DNA of 64,000 nt from SIG565 sp045646145 (GCA_045646145.1 JAZRKE010000032.1:45789-109788); one strand, 5' to 3'. Positions 50,380-59,657 are shown, counted from the first letter of the stretch. Program-made: numbers and translations. Notes: generated by a model from the letters alone, not told the origin.

Positions 50380-51462
50380 ATGAAAACAATAAACTGCGCT
50401 GTTGTTTCAAGTTATTTTGGACCGTATTACAGTAACTTTGTAGCTTCAATGATTGCATTTGATAAAAAGATGAAAAAGGAAGGGCACACAGTTTTTTATA
50501 TCCTACCAAAAGAAACTGAGAAATTTGAATGGATCGACACCTTAAAAAAACAAAACAATAACATTTATTTTTTAGAGTATAAACCATATTCAATCAATAA
50601 TTATTTTAATTTACGACGAATTTTTAAACGCGAGAGGGCAGATTTAATATATTCCCATATGTGCGGGTGGGATTTAACAGCTCGTTTTGCCGCGCCTTTT
50701 ACTCCTGTAATTTGGCATATGCATATGAATGTTAATATAAAAAACAAGGTAAAACGAATAAAAAATTGGATTAAATTTCGCATTTTAGGTTTTGGAAAGA
50801 CCTATCATATTGCCGTATCTGAGCCTGTAACAAAGGCAATTAACTCATTAAAACCTTATAATAAATGTGTAACAATACATAATTGCATTGACTTTTCAAG
50901 ATTAAAAATAAACAAGGAAAAAGAAAAATCAGATGCAAAAAGAATTCTAATTTTTGGTTGGGCGCCGTATGTTAAAGGTTTGGATATAGCGTTGGATGCT
51001 TGTGAAAAGCTTATAAAGGAAAATAAAAAAATAAAGCTTTTAATATCCGCTCAAGAGAAGACCTATGAATATTTGAATCACAGATATTTAAGATTACCTA
51101 GTTGGATAGAGTTATTAGAACCAACCAGTGATATTTCTTCGTTATATAATATGGCAGATATTATGCTATCTGCGAGTCGTAGTGAAGGTTTTTCCTTTGC
51201 TTTAGCAGAAGCTATTTATTCAGGTTTAATTACTGTTGTTTCCAGTATTGAGGGAACATCTTGGTCAAGAGAATTCGATGTTAGGTTTGAGTTCAAATCC
51301 CAAGACTCTGAATCACTTAAAACGATTTTAGATAAAGCTATCGAATATAATATTACAACTAAAGAACAAGATAGCAATAGAAGTCTTATTGACCAAAAAT
51401 ATTCAATAGATTCATGGGTACAAGCTGTTTATGAACAAATTAATCTAATTTTTAAAAAATAG
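50380..51462 (+). CDS. Glycosyltransferase, family 4
   Basis: A 360-residue GT-B transferase with AVVSSYFGPYYSNFVASMIAF at the start and ADIMLSASRSEGFSFALAEAIYSGLITVVSSIEGTSW in the donor-binding domain. It has strongly AT-rich codon use, like its neighbours. SD CTGGAGGAA precedes the ATG. Specificity unknown. Confidence 0.9.
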   Translation: MKTINCAVVSSYFGPYYSNFVASMIAFDKKMKKEGHTVFYILPKETEKFEWIDTLKKQNNNIYFLEYKPYSINNYFNLRRIFKRERADLIYSHMCGWDLTARFAAPFTPVIWHMHMNVNIKNKVKRIKNWIKFRILGFGKTYHIAVSEPVTKAINSLKPYNKCVTIHNCIDFSRLKINKEKEKSDAKRILIFGWAPYVKGLDIALDACEKLIKENKKIKLLISAQEKTYEYLNHRYLRLPSWIELLEPTSDISSLYNMADIMLSASRSEGFSFALAEAIYSGLITVVSSIEGTSWSREFDVRFEFKSQDSESLKTILDKAIEYNITTKEQDSNRSLIDQKYSIDSWVQAVYEQINLIFKK

Positions 51463-51472
51463 GGTGTGGCTT

Positions 51473-52315
51473 ATGGCTAATAAAGAATTTATGAGTAAAG
51501 AGCAAGCGCATATATTGTTATTGTATTTACTTAAACAGCTCAATTTGGTATGTGAAAGTGCTAATATACCTTATTATGCCTGTGGTGGCACTTGTCTTGG
51601 AGTCGTTAGGCATAACGGCTTCATACCTTGGGATGATGATATAGATGTCCTTATGCCAAGAGAATATTATTATGCTTTTGTGGAGGCTTGTAATAAGCAA
51701 TTAAAATCTCCTATTGTTATAAGAACTCGCGAAAATGATCCTTATTTTTGCTGCGAATACATAAAAATATGTTTCAAAGACGATGTTTTAGGCTATAGCG
51801 ATTTAGCTTTAGATGTGTTCTTTCTTGACGAAACTAACCCAAAAAGGAAAATATTAAGAGCAATTCAAAACAGAGTCATAACAGACTTATATTTTATTAA
51901 AAAATATAAAGTTTCAAGAACCGGGAATGGAGATATATACATCCCAAAAAATCCGTTTAAACATTTGTATTTGTATTTTTTAAGTTCGATTTTATCTTTC
52001 AATACTATCGAAAAAGTTCACAAAAAAATGATGCTTGCTGAAAAAGAAGTATGTGAATACTGGGTTAATTGGGGTTCTTGCTATTCATATAAAAAAGATA
52101 CATTTTTTAAAAAGCATTTCGGCTTCCCGCAAAAAACACGATTTGAAAACACATATATTTATATGCCTGAAAAGCCGGAAAAAATATTATCTCGAACATA
52201 CGGAAAAGATTTTATTATACCGCCTCCACCCGAAAAGCGAGTAGACCACGGAGTTGGAAAATTGAATTGCAACGAACTTAACTTTGAAAAAATAAAAAAT
52301 GAAATTGGTTTATAA
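51473..52315 (+). CDS. LicD-family phosphotransferase
   Basis: A 280-residue LicD protein, a nucleotidyltransferase-fold family that transfers phosphocholine or other phospho-groups to surface glycans. The signature region is YYACGGTCLGVVRHNGFIPWDDDIDVLMPREYY with the GG and D.D metal motifs. Start ATG at 51473 follows AGGGTG; a GTG at 51464 in frame overlaps that SD. It points to decoration of the polysaccharide with a phosphate-linked substituent. Confidence 0.93.
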   Translation: MANKEFMSKEQAHILLLYLLKQLNLVCESANIPYYACGGTCLGVVRHNGFIPWDDDIDVLMPREYYYAFVEACNKQLKSPIVIRTRENDPYFCCEYIKICFKDDVLGYSDLALDVFFLDETNPKRKILRAIQNRVITDLYFIKKYKVSRTGNGDIYIPKNPFKHLYLYFLSSILSFNTIEKVHKKMMLAEKEVCEYWVNWGSCYSYKKDTFFKKHFGFPQKTRFENTYIYMPEKPEKILSRTYGKDFIIPPPPEKRVDHGVGKLNCNELNFEKIKNEIGL

Positions 52316-52415
52316 CACAATAATTAAGCAAACACTTTTAATTTGATTATATTTTACAGATGAAAAATATTATATTCAAATAAAATTATTTATAACTTAT
52401 TCTTTTGAGGTAAAC

Positions 52416-53963
52416 ATGTCAAGAACTAAAAAATCAGTAATAAATAGTGCAGTTGGTATTGCTTGTACATTAATTAGTGGTTTATTAAGCTTTATTTTGC
52501 AATCGCTTTTTATAAGACTGTTGGGACTTGAATATTCAGGTATTAACGGTCTGTTTACTGATGTTATGAAAATTTTAAATTTAGCAGAACTTGGAATCAC
52601 CAACGCAATACTTTTTAGATTATATAAGCACATTGCTGAAAATAATCAGTATGAAATAGAAAAAATACTGAATTATTATAGAAAAGTTTGCTATTTAATC
52701 GGTTTTATAATTTTGACGGTAGGCTTATGTTTCGTACCTTTTTTAAAATATTTTGTGAAAGAGGAACCTGCTTTTCCAGAAAGTCTCTCGTCTTTGTATC
52801 TAATAGTTCTGGCAACTAGTGTAATAACACAGTTTTATAATTATAAAGCAATTTTAATAATTGCAAAACAGGATAGATATATTCATACAATAATAACCTA
52901 CGCAACTATTTTTTTAAAACACGCATTGCAAATTTTTGTGTTATGGGTATTTAAAAATATATATCTATATTTATTAGTAGCGCTGGCTACAAGTATTATT
53001 AACGGTATTGTTACAGGCGTCATTTCAAAGCGTAGATATAATCATAAATATTTATCAAATGAGTCCCTTAATAAGAATGAAAAAAGTGAACTAATAAAGG
53101 ATATAGGTAGTTTATCGGTTTATAAATTTTGCCGTACTATTGATGCAAGTATTGATACTTTCTTAATCGGTAAATTTGTAAATATATCTCAAATAGCTAT
53201 ATATGGAAGTATTAATATGCTTTTAGCTGCAATAACCGATATGCTTGGTCAGTTTAATGATGGCATGATTGCCGGCGTTGGCGATTTATATGCCTCTAAA
53301 CAAAGCGCCCGCATAGAAAAAGTTTTTTACGAATCGGTGCATTTCACTTTTTTAATACACGGAATTTGTGTTGCGGTTTTAGTTCCGTTTATTAGTCCGT
53401 TTTTAAATTGGTGGATTGGTTATACTTTTTCTGACGGTATAATTTATATGATGCTGTTAAACTTCTTTTTAAATGGAATCTCAGGCAATATATCAACATT
53501 TAGGAATTCTATGGGTTTGTTTAGAAAAGGTTGGAAGCAACCCGCTGCTACTGTTGTTTTAAATATAATTTTTTCAATTCTTTTAGTAAAAAGAATGGGG
53601 ATTATTGGTACGATAATAGGTACTTTTTTGGCTAGAGCTTTAACAATTGTATGGTTTGACCCGTATGTTGTTTGTAAGTATGGATTAAATAAAAAACCGT
53701 TTGGTTACTATGCAAGATACTTAATATACTGCATAATAACTCTTTTGGTATCTAGTGTTACATATTTAATTTCTTGTGTTCTTCCTACTCCTGATACATT
53801 TATTTTATTGTTTCTTTATGGCGTTTTATATTTGTTTACATCATTGTTTTTATTTGTATTATTTGGTTGTGTTTTTAAAGAGCAAAAAACTGTTTTTAAT
53901 AGAGTTTTGTTAATAGTTAAAGATGTATCAACAATTTTATTGAAACGCAAATTTAGACCTTAA
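52416..53963 (+). CDS. Polysaccharide flippase (Wzx/MATE-like)
   Basis: A 515-residue membrane protein with about 14 helices of the MOP exporter superfamily. N-terminal VINSAVGIACTLISGLLSFILQSLFIRLLGLEYSGINGLFTDVMKILNLAELGI is typical of Firmicutes lipopolysaccharide/O-unit flippases. It moves undecaprenyl-linked repeat units across the membrane for the EpsG-type polymerase. A 100-base AT-rich gap precedes it, but no terminator is visible, so it is probably still in the operon. Confidence 0.93.
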   Translation: MSRTKKSVINSAVGIACTLISGLLSFILQSLFIRLLGLEYSGINGLFTDVMKILNLAELGITNAILFRLYKHIAENNQYEIEKILNYYRKVCYLIGFIILTVGLCFVPFLKYFVKEEPAFPESLSSLYLIVLATSVITQFYNYKAILIIAKQDRYIHTIITYATIFLKHALQIFVLWVFKNIYLYLLVALATSIINGIVTGVISKRRYNHKYLSNESLNKNEKSELIKDIGSLSVYKFCRTIDASIDTFLIGKFVNISQIAIYGSINMLLAAITDMLGQFNDGMIAGVGDLYASKQSARIEKVFYESVHFTFLIHGICVAVLVPFISPFLNWWIGYTFSDGIIYMMLLNFFLNGISGNISTFRNSMGLFRKGWKQPAATVVLNIIFSILLVKRMGIIGTIIGTFLARALTIVWFDPYVVCKYGLNKKPFGYYARYLIYCIITLLVSSVTYLISCVLPTPDTFILLFLYGVLYLFTSLFLFVLFGCVFKEQKTVFNRVLLIVKDVSTILLKRKFRP

Positions 53964-53988
53964 ATTTTTCTTATAAGGGTGTGAGTTT

Positions 53989-55167
53989 TTGAATATATCA
54001 AAATATCAGCAAAATTTATTATCCCTATGCTCTCACGCTCTTTTTGGAAAGCCTGTGGACAACACGGCAGAATTAGATGCCGAGGTCATAGATGAAGCGC
54101 GCAGGCAGACGGTGTTGCCTCTTATAAGTGGATTTTTTGCGGATAAGGCCAAAGAAAAAAATCTTGCACTTAATATTACTGCCAAGAATATTTTAGTTAA
54201 AAACGTGCATCTTGATGTTGATAAAATGATGAGCAGTGCCGGGATTCCATATGTGATTCTTAAGGGGTGCGCTTCTGCCGATTATTATCCTGAGCCTATT
54301 CTTCGAACGATGGGTGATGTTGATTTTCTTGTGCCTAAGGAGTATATCGGACGGGCTTTTGATATTTTAAAGTCCAATGGCTATGTTCCGGAAGATAGCG
54401 GTGAAATGCTCCATTATTCCTTTTCAAAGAACGATTGTGATATTGAGTTGCATCGCGGAATTAACGGTATTCCAAAAGGGGAAAAGGGTGAAATATTAAA
54501 GGAATATTTCTCTGATATTTTTGAAAAAGCGGTCAGAAGTGAAGAAGGGGTTGTAGTGCCGTCCCGCTTTCACCATGGGCTTATAATTTTGCTTCATATG
54601 GTTTCGCATTTGATTGCCGAAGGGATGGGACTCCGCCATTTGTGTGACTGGGCGGTTTTTGTATCACAATTTTCAGATGAAGAGTTTAAAGATATGTTTG
54701 AGTCTCGGCTTCAAAAGGTGGGACTTTGGAAGGCTGCAAAACTGATGACAGCCTGTTCAGTTGAATATCTTGGTTGTCCCAATAAAGAATGGGCGAAAGG
54801 TATTGAACAAGAACTGATTGATGCCTTAATATGCGACATCTTTACAGGCGGAAATTTCGGACATAAGCAGAAAAACCGTGATCAGCAGATAAAATTCATT
54901 AGCAACCGAGAGCATTATACGGTTGACAATAGATCGGTATTTTGTCAATTATTCGTTACCCTTAACAGCAAGGCAAAGTGTAGATATAAATTTATTGAAA
55001 AACACCCTGAGCTTTTGCCTGTTGGTTGGGTAGCGGTGGTCATAGATTATATAGGTTTATTGCTGAAAGGTAAACGCAGCGCAAAAAATTTTAAGAGCAA
55101 TATTGAAACAGCGAAGATTAGAAAAAGTATTTACAATAAAATAGAATTATTTGAAACCAACAATTAA
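53989..55167 (+). CDS. Nucleotidyltransferase-family protein (PF14907-like)
   Basis: A 392-residue protein of the uncharacterised NTP_transf_5 group: MSSAGIPYVILKGCASADYYPEP and RTMGDVDFLVPKEYIGRAFDILKSNGY hold the G-S-like and D.D motifs of the fold, followed by ELHRGI and HMVSHLIAEGMGLRHLCDWAVF. These proteins occur with PqqD and HprK-like proteins in polysaccharide and peptide clusters, so it may act with the cassette at 37-40 kb although it sits at the far end of the locus. Start is TTG with AAGGGTGTGAG upstream. A terminator ends the locus. Confidence 0.85.
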   Translation: MNISKYQQNLLSLCSHALFGKPVDNTAELDAEVIDEARRQTVLPLISGFFADKAKEKNLALNITAKNILVKNVHLDVDKMMSSAGIPYVILKGCASADYYPEPILRTMGDVDFLVPKEYIGRAFDILKSNGYVPEDSGEMLHYSFSKNDCDIELHRGINGIPKGEKGEILKEYFSDIFEKAVRSEEGVVVPSRFHHGLIILLHMVSHLIAEGMGLRHLCDWAVFVSQFSDEEFKDMFESRLQKVGLWKAAKLMTACSVEYLGCPNKEWAKGIEQELIDALICDIFTGGNFGHKQKNRDQQIKFISNREHYTVDNRSVFCQLFVTLNSKAKCRYKFIEKHPELLPVGWVAVVIDYIGLLLKGKRSAKNFKSNIETAKIRKSIYNKIELFETNN

Positions 55168-55188
55168 AGACGCCTCGGCGTCTTTTTT
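55166..55188 (+). terminator. Terminator ending the polysaccharide locus
   Basis: A 9-bp stem AAAGACGCC/GGCGTCTTT with TC loop and T-run. Confidence 0.85.
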
Positions 55189-55245
55189 GTATATTACTCT
55201 TCTAATTTGTAAAAATATTAAAAAAACAATAGGGAGATGTGAAAT

Positions 55246-55956
55246 ATGCAAGGCAAAACAATGGTTTTTAATTCAAAACCGTCGGTTTTAAGCTATGCTT
55301 CGGTAGTGGGTAAAAAAGAGAGTGAGGGACCATACGGAAAATATTTTGATATATGTGGTACCGATAGCCTTTTCGGTGAGGACTCTTTTGAAAAAGCCGA
55401 GAGTAAACTACAAAAATTAGCGGTTGATAGGGCGATTAAAAAGGGTGCCATTAACTTTGGAGATGTCGACTGTATTTTCGCGGGCGATCTTCTTAATCAG
55501 TGTATTGGTTCGTCATTCGGACTTAAGGATTTTAATATTCCGTTTTGTGGACTTTACGGGGCTTGTTCCACAATGGCGCTTTCTTTAATCAATTCATGTG
55601 TATACATTGAAGCGGGGGTTGCCAAAACAACGGTGGCAGTAACCTCGTCGCATTTTTGCTCTGCAGAGCGGCAGTATCGCTTTCCGCTTGAGTACGGCTC
55701 TCAGCGTCCCCCAACAGCTCAGTGGACGACAACAGCTTCTGGGGCGGTGGTATTAACAAATGAAAAAACGAAAGCATATATTGATAAGGCAACCATAGGA
55801 AAAATCTGTGATTTAGGCGTAAAAGACGCCAATAATATGGGTGCTGCAATGGCACCTGATGATGTTAAAATAAGACCATACCCAAAGTTAGAGGGTATGG
55901 TCTTTTTCTACACACAAATCCAGTATTTAAGGGGGTTCCGAGCACTTTTTAGGTGA
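55246..55956 (+). pseudogene. spoVAD: 3'-truncated stage V sporulation protein AD
   Basis: SpoVAD is a thiolase-like dipicolinic acid-binding component of the SpoVA channel, about 338 residues. Here residues 1 to about 206 follow the family (GPYGKYFD, FAGDLLNQCIGSSFG, LYGACSTMALSLINS, VTSSHFCSAERQYRFPLEYGSQRPPTAQWT, MGAAMAPDD). After about base 55868 the match stops and 30 unrelated residues lead to a stop, passing through a transcription terminator. The C-terminal third, part of the dimer and ligand fold, is lost, so the product is most likely inactive. Its normal upstream neighbour spoVAC lies 25 kb away. Confidence 0.85.
55872..55907 (+). terminator. Terminator at the spoVAD breakpoint
   Basis: A perfect 12-bp stem AAGACCATACCC/GGGTATGGTCTT (55872-55883, 55893-55904) with TTTTT, beginning a few bases after SpoVAD homology ends. 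Confidence 0.85.
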
Positions 55957-56044
55957 TTATAGACGCATAAAAAACATAGAAAATACCGCAATAGAGTGTA
56001 GGTAACTATCTTCATTCTGTTGCAGAAAAAAGGAGGAATAAAAA

Positions 56045-56662
56045 TTGTTTTATGATTATTTAGTCAAAACATTCGGGTACGATTCTCCGTTTGCTTTTTC
56101 GGAAATTGATTACCCGTACTATTCACGTTATCAAATTAGCAGAGGTTTAAGAAAACTCTGTGAGGATAAAAAGATAGTTAGATTTGAAAAAGGATTATAT
56201 TATATCCCGAACAAAAGGAATTTTGGAATCAGTATTTTTCAACCTATTAAAGTTGTTGAAAAGAAATTTATTAAAGACGGCGAAAAAGTCTTTGGGTACT
56301 ATTCAGGAAGTTATCTGCAATACGAACTCGGCATATCTAAACTCAAACCCGCCACTATCGAAATCTATACCAATGAAGAAAGCCGAGATTTGCACAAAGT
56401 CAAGTTGGGTAGTTATCAAATAGCGCTTCGCAAACCAAGAACTCAAATTGACAAGTTTAACGCTTCTGTTCTTTGCTTTCTTGAACTAATGAACGGGATT
56501 GATACCGAAACCCTTGACGAGTATAAACGAAAACTAATCGCTGATTATATCACCGATAACCGTATTACCCAAAGGCAAATCACTAAATACATACCGTATT
56601 TCCCTGATAAAACCTGCAGAAATTTAATCGAAAGTGAGGTAATCTACCGTGTCCCGCAGTAA
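56045..56662 (+). CDS. AbiEi-like type IV antitoxin (DUF6088-like)
   Basis: A 205-residue protein resembling AbiEi family antitoxins: an N-terminal winged-helix segment (PYYSRYQISRGLRKLCEDKKIVRFEKGLYYIPNK) followed by a C-terminal antitoxin domain (VFGYYSGSYLQYELGIS...). In AbiE systems it is paired with the nucleotidyltransferase toxin AbiEii; none follows here. Start is TTG at 56045 with AAAGGAGGAA seven bases upstream. It overlaps the next gene, a membrane protein, by 14 bases. Confidence 0.78.
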   Translation: MFYDYLVKTFGYDSPFAFSEIDYPYYSRYQISRGLRKLCEDKKIVRFEKGLYYIPNKRNFGISIFQPIKVVEKKFIKDGEKVFGYYSGSYLQYELGISKLKPATIEIYTNEESRDLHKVKLGSYQIALRKPRTQIDKFNASVLCFLELMNGIDTETLDEYKRKLIADYITDNRITQRQITKYIPYFPDKTCRNLIESEVIYRVPQ

Positions 56663-57104
56663 TAGTTGTATGGTTTGTACATATCTAATCGAACTTGTAG
56701 CAGGAATAATGACCGGTTACATATTTATCTATCTTGACGATGCTATCGTGATGAGATTTGCACTTTCAATGTTGTATATCCCCGCAGTTCTCGTCCTTGT
56801 AGATGCAAAATCAAAAGCGGTGCGTTTTCTTGTCTACCTTATACTGACCGCTGTCTGCCTGTGGGGAGTGTTTTACGCTATCTATTGGCGCCGACCTTTC
56901 GGATTTTCTCTTATTTTTTGTGCTATTGTCGGTTTTATCTACTATGTAATATTCACCGATAAAGCAACAAAGGATAAAATGTCAAAAATACTCATCGTCA
57001 ATGGTTGCTTTATCACACTCGTATTCCTAATTGCTCTCTCTTTAAACCTTATGTTCAATCCTAGACACGCACCCCTCCTCAACGGTGGTACAGTTATGTG
57101 GTGA
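56649..57104 (+). CDS. Membrane protein coupled to the AbiEi-like gene
   Basis: A 151-residue protein with five hydrophobic segments (about 8-27, 33-50, 56-75, 79-97, 113-132). No family recognised. Start GTG or ATG near 56649 lies inside the 3' end of the AbiEi-like gene, so the two are co-translated. It takes the position where a toxin would be expected, which makes a membrane-acting partner possible but unproven. Confidence 0.7.
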   Translation: MSRSNSCMVCTYLIELVAGIMTGYIFIYLDDAIVMRFALSMLYIPAVLVLVDAKSKAVRFLVYLILTAVCLWGVFYAIYWRRPFGFSLIFCAIVGFIYYVIFTDKATKDKMSKILIVNGCFITLVFLIALSLNLMFNPRHAPLLNGGTVMW

Positions 57105-57198
57105 TGCTTTATCGACCAAAACAGCAACAGCGTGTTGCTTGTGATTAACAATTAAGGATGATATAATACTATTACAATGATAAAAGGCGGTTTTGCAT

Positions 57199-57963
57199 AT
57201 GGAAACAAAAGATATTATTTTAGAACTCAGGATTAAAAAAGGATTATCGCAAGACGAACTTGCTGAAAAGGTGTTTGTAACCCGTCAGGCTGTTTCTCGT
57301 TGGGAAAACGGTGAAACTACGCCGAATACCGAAACATTAAAACTGTTATCAAAACTATTTGATGTATCTATCAATACGCTTCTCGGCTCTCCGCAAAAAC
57401 TAATTTGTCAATGTTGCGGTATGCCTCTTGAAGATTCTAATACAAGTCGCGAAAAAGACGGCTTTTTCAATGAAGAATACTGCAAATGGTGCTATGCAGA
57501 CGGTGAATATATGTATCATAATATGGACGATTTAATAGAGGTCTGCGTGCAGAATATGGCAAATGAGCACTTTTCTTCTGAGCAGGCTCGTGCGTATATG
57601 AAGGATATGCTCCCAAAACTTGATTATTGGAAACAGTATAAATACCTCGGCGGGGCAGAAAAGTTCGAAGAATTTAAGAGGCAGCTTATCAAAGAATTTA
57701 ATGAGTTACATATTGAAGGAATGCCAAAGGTTGAAAAACTGAATGCGCTCGTGGGCGGATACATTAACCTTGAATACCGTCTACCAAACGGTCAAACTGT
57801 GAAATTCCTTGATGATAATGCAACATATCTCGGAAATCAGCTTCAATGTGAATTCGGCGGTGATCGCTGTTTCGGTATTGCCGCAAATATGGATTTCTTA
57901 CTTGTTTGTACCTATGAAGAAAACGGCGAAAATCCTGAACTTGTAATTTATAAGAAAAGATAA
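57199..57963 (+). CDS. XRE regulator with zinc-ribbon domain
   Basis: A 254-residue protein. Residues about 5-60 are an XRE helix-turn-helix (LRIKKGLSQDELAEKVFVTRQAVSRWENGETTPN). Residues about 70-100 carry a zinc ribbon, CQCCGMPL and CKWC, of the putative zf_ribbon type found next to metal or redox sensors. The rest includes a helical segment (AYMKDMLPKLDYWKQYKYLGG) and a C-terminal beta domain. Targets unknown. ATG at 57199 follows AAAGGCGG; an in-frame TTG at 57193 is less well spaced. A terminator follows. Confidence 0.85.
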   Translation: METKDIILELRIKKGLSQDELAEKVFVTRQAVSRWENGETTPNTETLKLLSKLFDVSINTLLGSPQKLICQCCGMPLEDSNTSREKDGFFNEEYCKWCYADGEYMYHNMDDLIEVCVQNMANEHFSSEQARAYMKDMLPKLDYWKQYKYLGGAEKFEEFKRQLIKEFNELHIEGMPKVEKLNALVGGYINLEYRLPNGQTVKFLDDNATYLGNQLQCEFGGDRCFGIAANMDFLLVCTYEENGENPELVIYKKR

Positions 57964-57968
57964 AGCAA

Positions 57969-58004
57969 CCGCTGAGGAATCGAAACTCCTCAGCGGCGTT
58001 TTTT
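57969..58004 (+). terminator. Terminator after zinc-ribbon XRE gene
   Basis: A perfect 10-bp stem CCGCTGAGGA/TCCTCAGCGG followed by CGTTTTTT, between two convergent genes. Confidence 0.85.
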
Positions 58005-58008
58005 ACGT

Positions 58009-58662
58009 TTATCGGACTACCGAAGAATGGCTATAGATATAGAACTCCTCTTGGCTCGGCATCCACTTCTTTTCCTTTGGAGGGAAAGTGGCGTCGAATG
58101 CCTGGGCTGCGGCGGTATCCTCACAGCAATCGGCGGCGGTACTGGGGATATACATCCATTTTTTGCCGTCAAGCGCACCGGGAATAAGTTCACAGACAAG
58201 AAGTGCTGTTGGGAAGTTACCGTCCACTACAAAACTTACATTCTTCTTTTTACAGCTCACGAACCCACGGCTGACATAGTTACCCGGATTGCCGAAGTTA
58301 ATGTTGACATCATAGCCCATCTTGCGAGCTACCTCAAAGGAATGCTCAATCAGCATTTTGCCGAGCTTCTGCCTCTGATACTCAGGAGCAACGCAAAGCG
58401 GTCCAAAAGAGAGGATCTCCTTGCGCTCACCATTATCATCTTCAAGCCAAGCCCTCGTGTACATAATGTTGCCGACAATCTTGCCGTCAAGTTCAAGCAC
58501 AAATGCAAGTTCAGGTATGAAGTCGGGGTGATTTCGCATCTGATGTACGTAATAATGTTCGTCTGCACCGGGTTTATAGACGTTCCAAAACGCCTCACGG
58601 GTAAGTTCTTCTACTGCTCTGTAGTCTTTTTCTGTTTCCAAACGTATCGTCAAATTGTTCAT
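58009..58662 (-). CDS. GNAT-family N-acetyltransferase
   Basis: A 217-residue acyltransferase: LTIRLETEKDYRAVEELTREAFW at the start, ILSFGPLCVAPEYQRQKLGKMLIEHSFEVARKMGY with the acetyl-CoA loop Q-R-Q-K-L-G-K, and the late FGNPGNYVSRGFVSCKK. This layout is close to the YhbS-like predicted acetyltransferases. Substrate unknown. SD AGGTAAAA-type upstream on the minus strand. It converges with the XRE gene. Confidence 0.9.
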   Translation of the reverse strand: MNNLTIRLETEKDYRAVEELTREAFWNVYKPGADEHYYVHQMRNHPDFIPELAFVLELDGKIVGNIMYTRAWLEDDNGERKEILSFGPLCVAPEYQRQKLGKMLIEHSFEVARKMGYDVNINFGNPGNYVSRGFVSCKKKNVSFVVDGNFPTALLVCELIPGALDGKKWMYIPSTAADCCEDTAAAQAFDATFPPKEKKWMPSQEEFYIYSHSSVVR

Positions 58663-58940
58663 TTTAATTTTACCTCCAATATATTGTGACGAAGCAATCT
58701 TATGAGAGGTTTTGCGGAATCATAGCAAACCTCTCGGTTATGCTACAATCTCCAAGGTGTTGTTTCTTTTCAAACAGCATTCTCCAAAAATTAAATTCGG
58801 TTTTCACCGTAACTTCATTTTACTACAAATGTGGTAATATTGCAACCCTGTGTATCTTTGGCAGGGTGTTTTTCAACGCAACGTAGGTTGTGATTTTTAT
58901 CCCAGAGTATTATAATAATTCCGTAAAGGAGTGATCATAA

Positions 58941-59525
58941 ATGGATACATACGTAACCGGTATAACAATAAAAACTTTACGAGAGAAAAAAGGACTCACC
59001 CAAACAGAACTTGCAGAGGTTCTTGGTGTGAGCAGTAAAGCAGTATCTAAATGGGAAACCGCAAAGGGTCTGCCAGATATTAGTTTAATTGAACCGCTTG
59101 CCAATGCTCTTTCTGTTTCAGTGATGGAATTGATGACCGGTGATACCGTTATCAATAAAAACATATCGTCCAATATATTGCGCTCGAAATTCTATGTTTG
59201 CCCTGTTTGTAATAATATTGTCCGTTCGGTGGGAGATGCAGTTATAAGCTGCCACGGAATTACCTTGCCACCTCTTGAGGCGGAGGATACTGACGAGAAC
59301 CACCAAATAACTATAGAAAAAGTAGAAGACGAACACTTTATCACAGTTAATCACGATATGACAAAAGAGCATTATATTTCTTTTGTAGCCTATTTAACAT
59401 CAGACAGAGTGCAATTCGTAAAATTCTATCCCGAAGGCAATGCTGAAACACGATTAAACATTCGTGGCAGTGGGAATCTCTATATCTATTGCAACAAACA
59501 CGGTTTGATGAAACAAAAAATATAA
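58941..59525 (+). CDS. XRE regulator fused to a desulfoferrodoxin-like domain
   Basis: A 194-residue protein. Residues about 8-63 form an XRE helix-turn-helix (LREKKGLTQTELAEVLGVSSKAVSKWET). Residues about 85-194 resemble the superoxide-reductase beta fold: YVCPVCNNIV, ITLPPLEAED, HFITVNHDMTKEHYISFVAYL with two histidines, and a late IYCNKHGLMK with Cys and His in the C-N-x-H order of the iron site. It may sense superoxide or metal; enzymatic activity is not shown. SD AAAGGAGTGATC. A truncated copy of the 3' end lies at 62036-62122. Confidence 0.82.
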   Translation: MDTYVTGITIKTLREKKGLTQTELAEVLGVSSKAVSKWETAKGLPDISLIEPLANALSVSVMELMTGDTVINKNISSNILRSKFYVCPVCNNIVRSVGDAVISCHGITLPPLEAEDTDENHQITIEKVEDEHFITVNHDMTKEHYISFVAYLTSDRVQFVKFYPEGNAETRLNIRGSGNLYIYCNKHGLMKQKI

Positions 59526-59540
59526 GAGAAAAATTTATAT

Positions 59541-59568
59541 AAAGGTGTCGTAGCAATGCGGCACCTTT
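59541..59568 (+). terminator. Terminator with GCAA tetraloop
   Basis: A 12-bp stem AAAGGTGTCGTA/TGCGGCACCTTT with G-T pairs around a GCAA loop, following the XRE-desulfoferrodoxin gene. Confidence 0.75.
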
Positions 59569-59597
59569 GACTTTTATGTGAACTTTTATAGTAGTTC

Positions 59598-59635
59598 TTG
59601 ACACACATACAATAACTGTATATAATAGATATACA
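59598..59635 (+). promoter_or_regulatory. Promoter and operator of the GntR-ABC operon
   Basis: TTGACA (59598-59603), 17-base spacer and TATAAT (59621-59626) are consensus. A 7-bp inverted repeat TGTATAT-AATAG-ATATACA (59617-59635) spans the -10 box and is the likely binding site of the first gene's product. Confidence 0.78.
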
Positions 59636-59657
59636 CAGTATAAACAGAGGTGATGAC

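Noticed and set aside
58027..58689. 220-codon plus-strand frame opposite the GNAT gene
   Set aside because: The minus-strand frame encodes a complete acetyltransferase with the acetyl-CoA motif; the plus frame has no family features.
58686..58886. 66-codon plus-strand frame between GNAT and XRE genes
   Set aside because: No ribosome binding site and unlikely composition; it lies in the divergent intergenic region.
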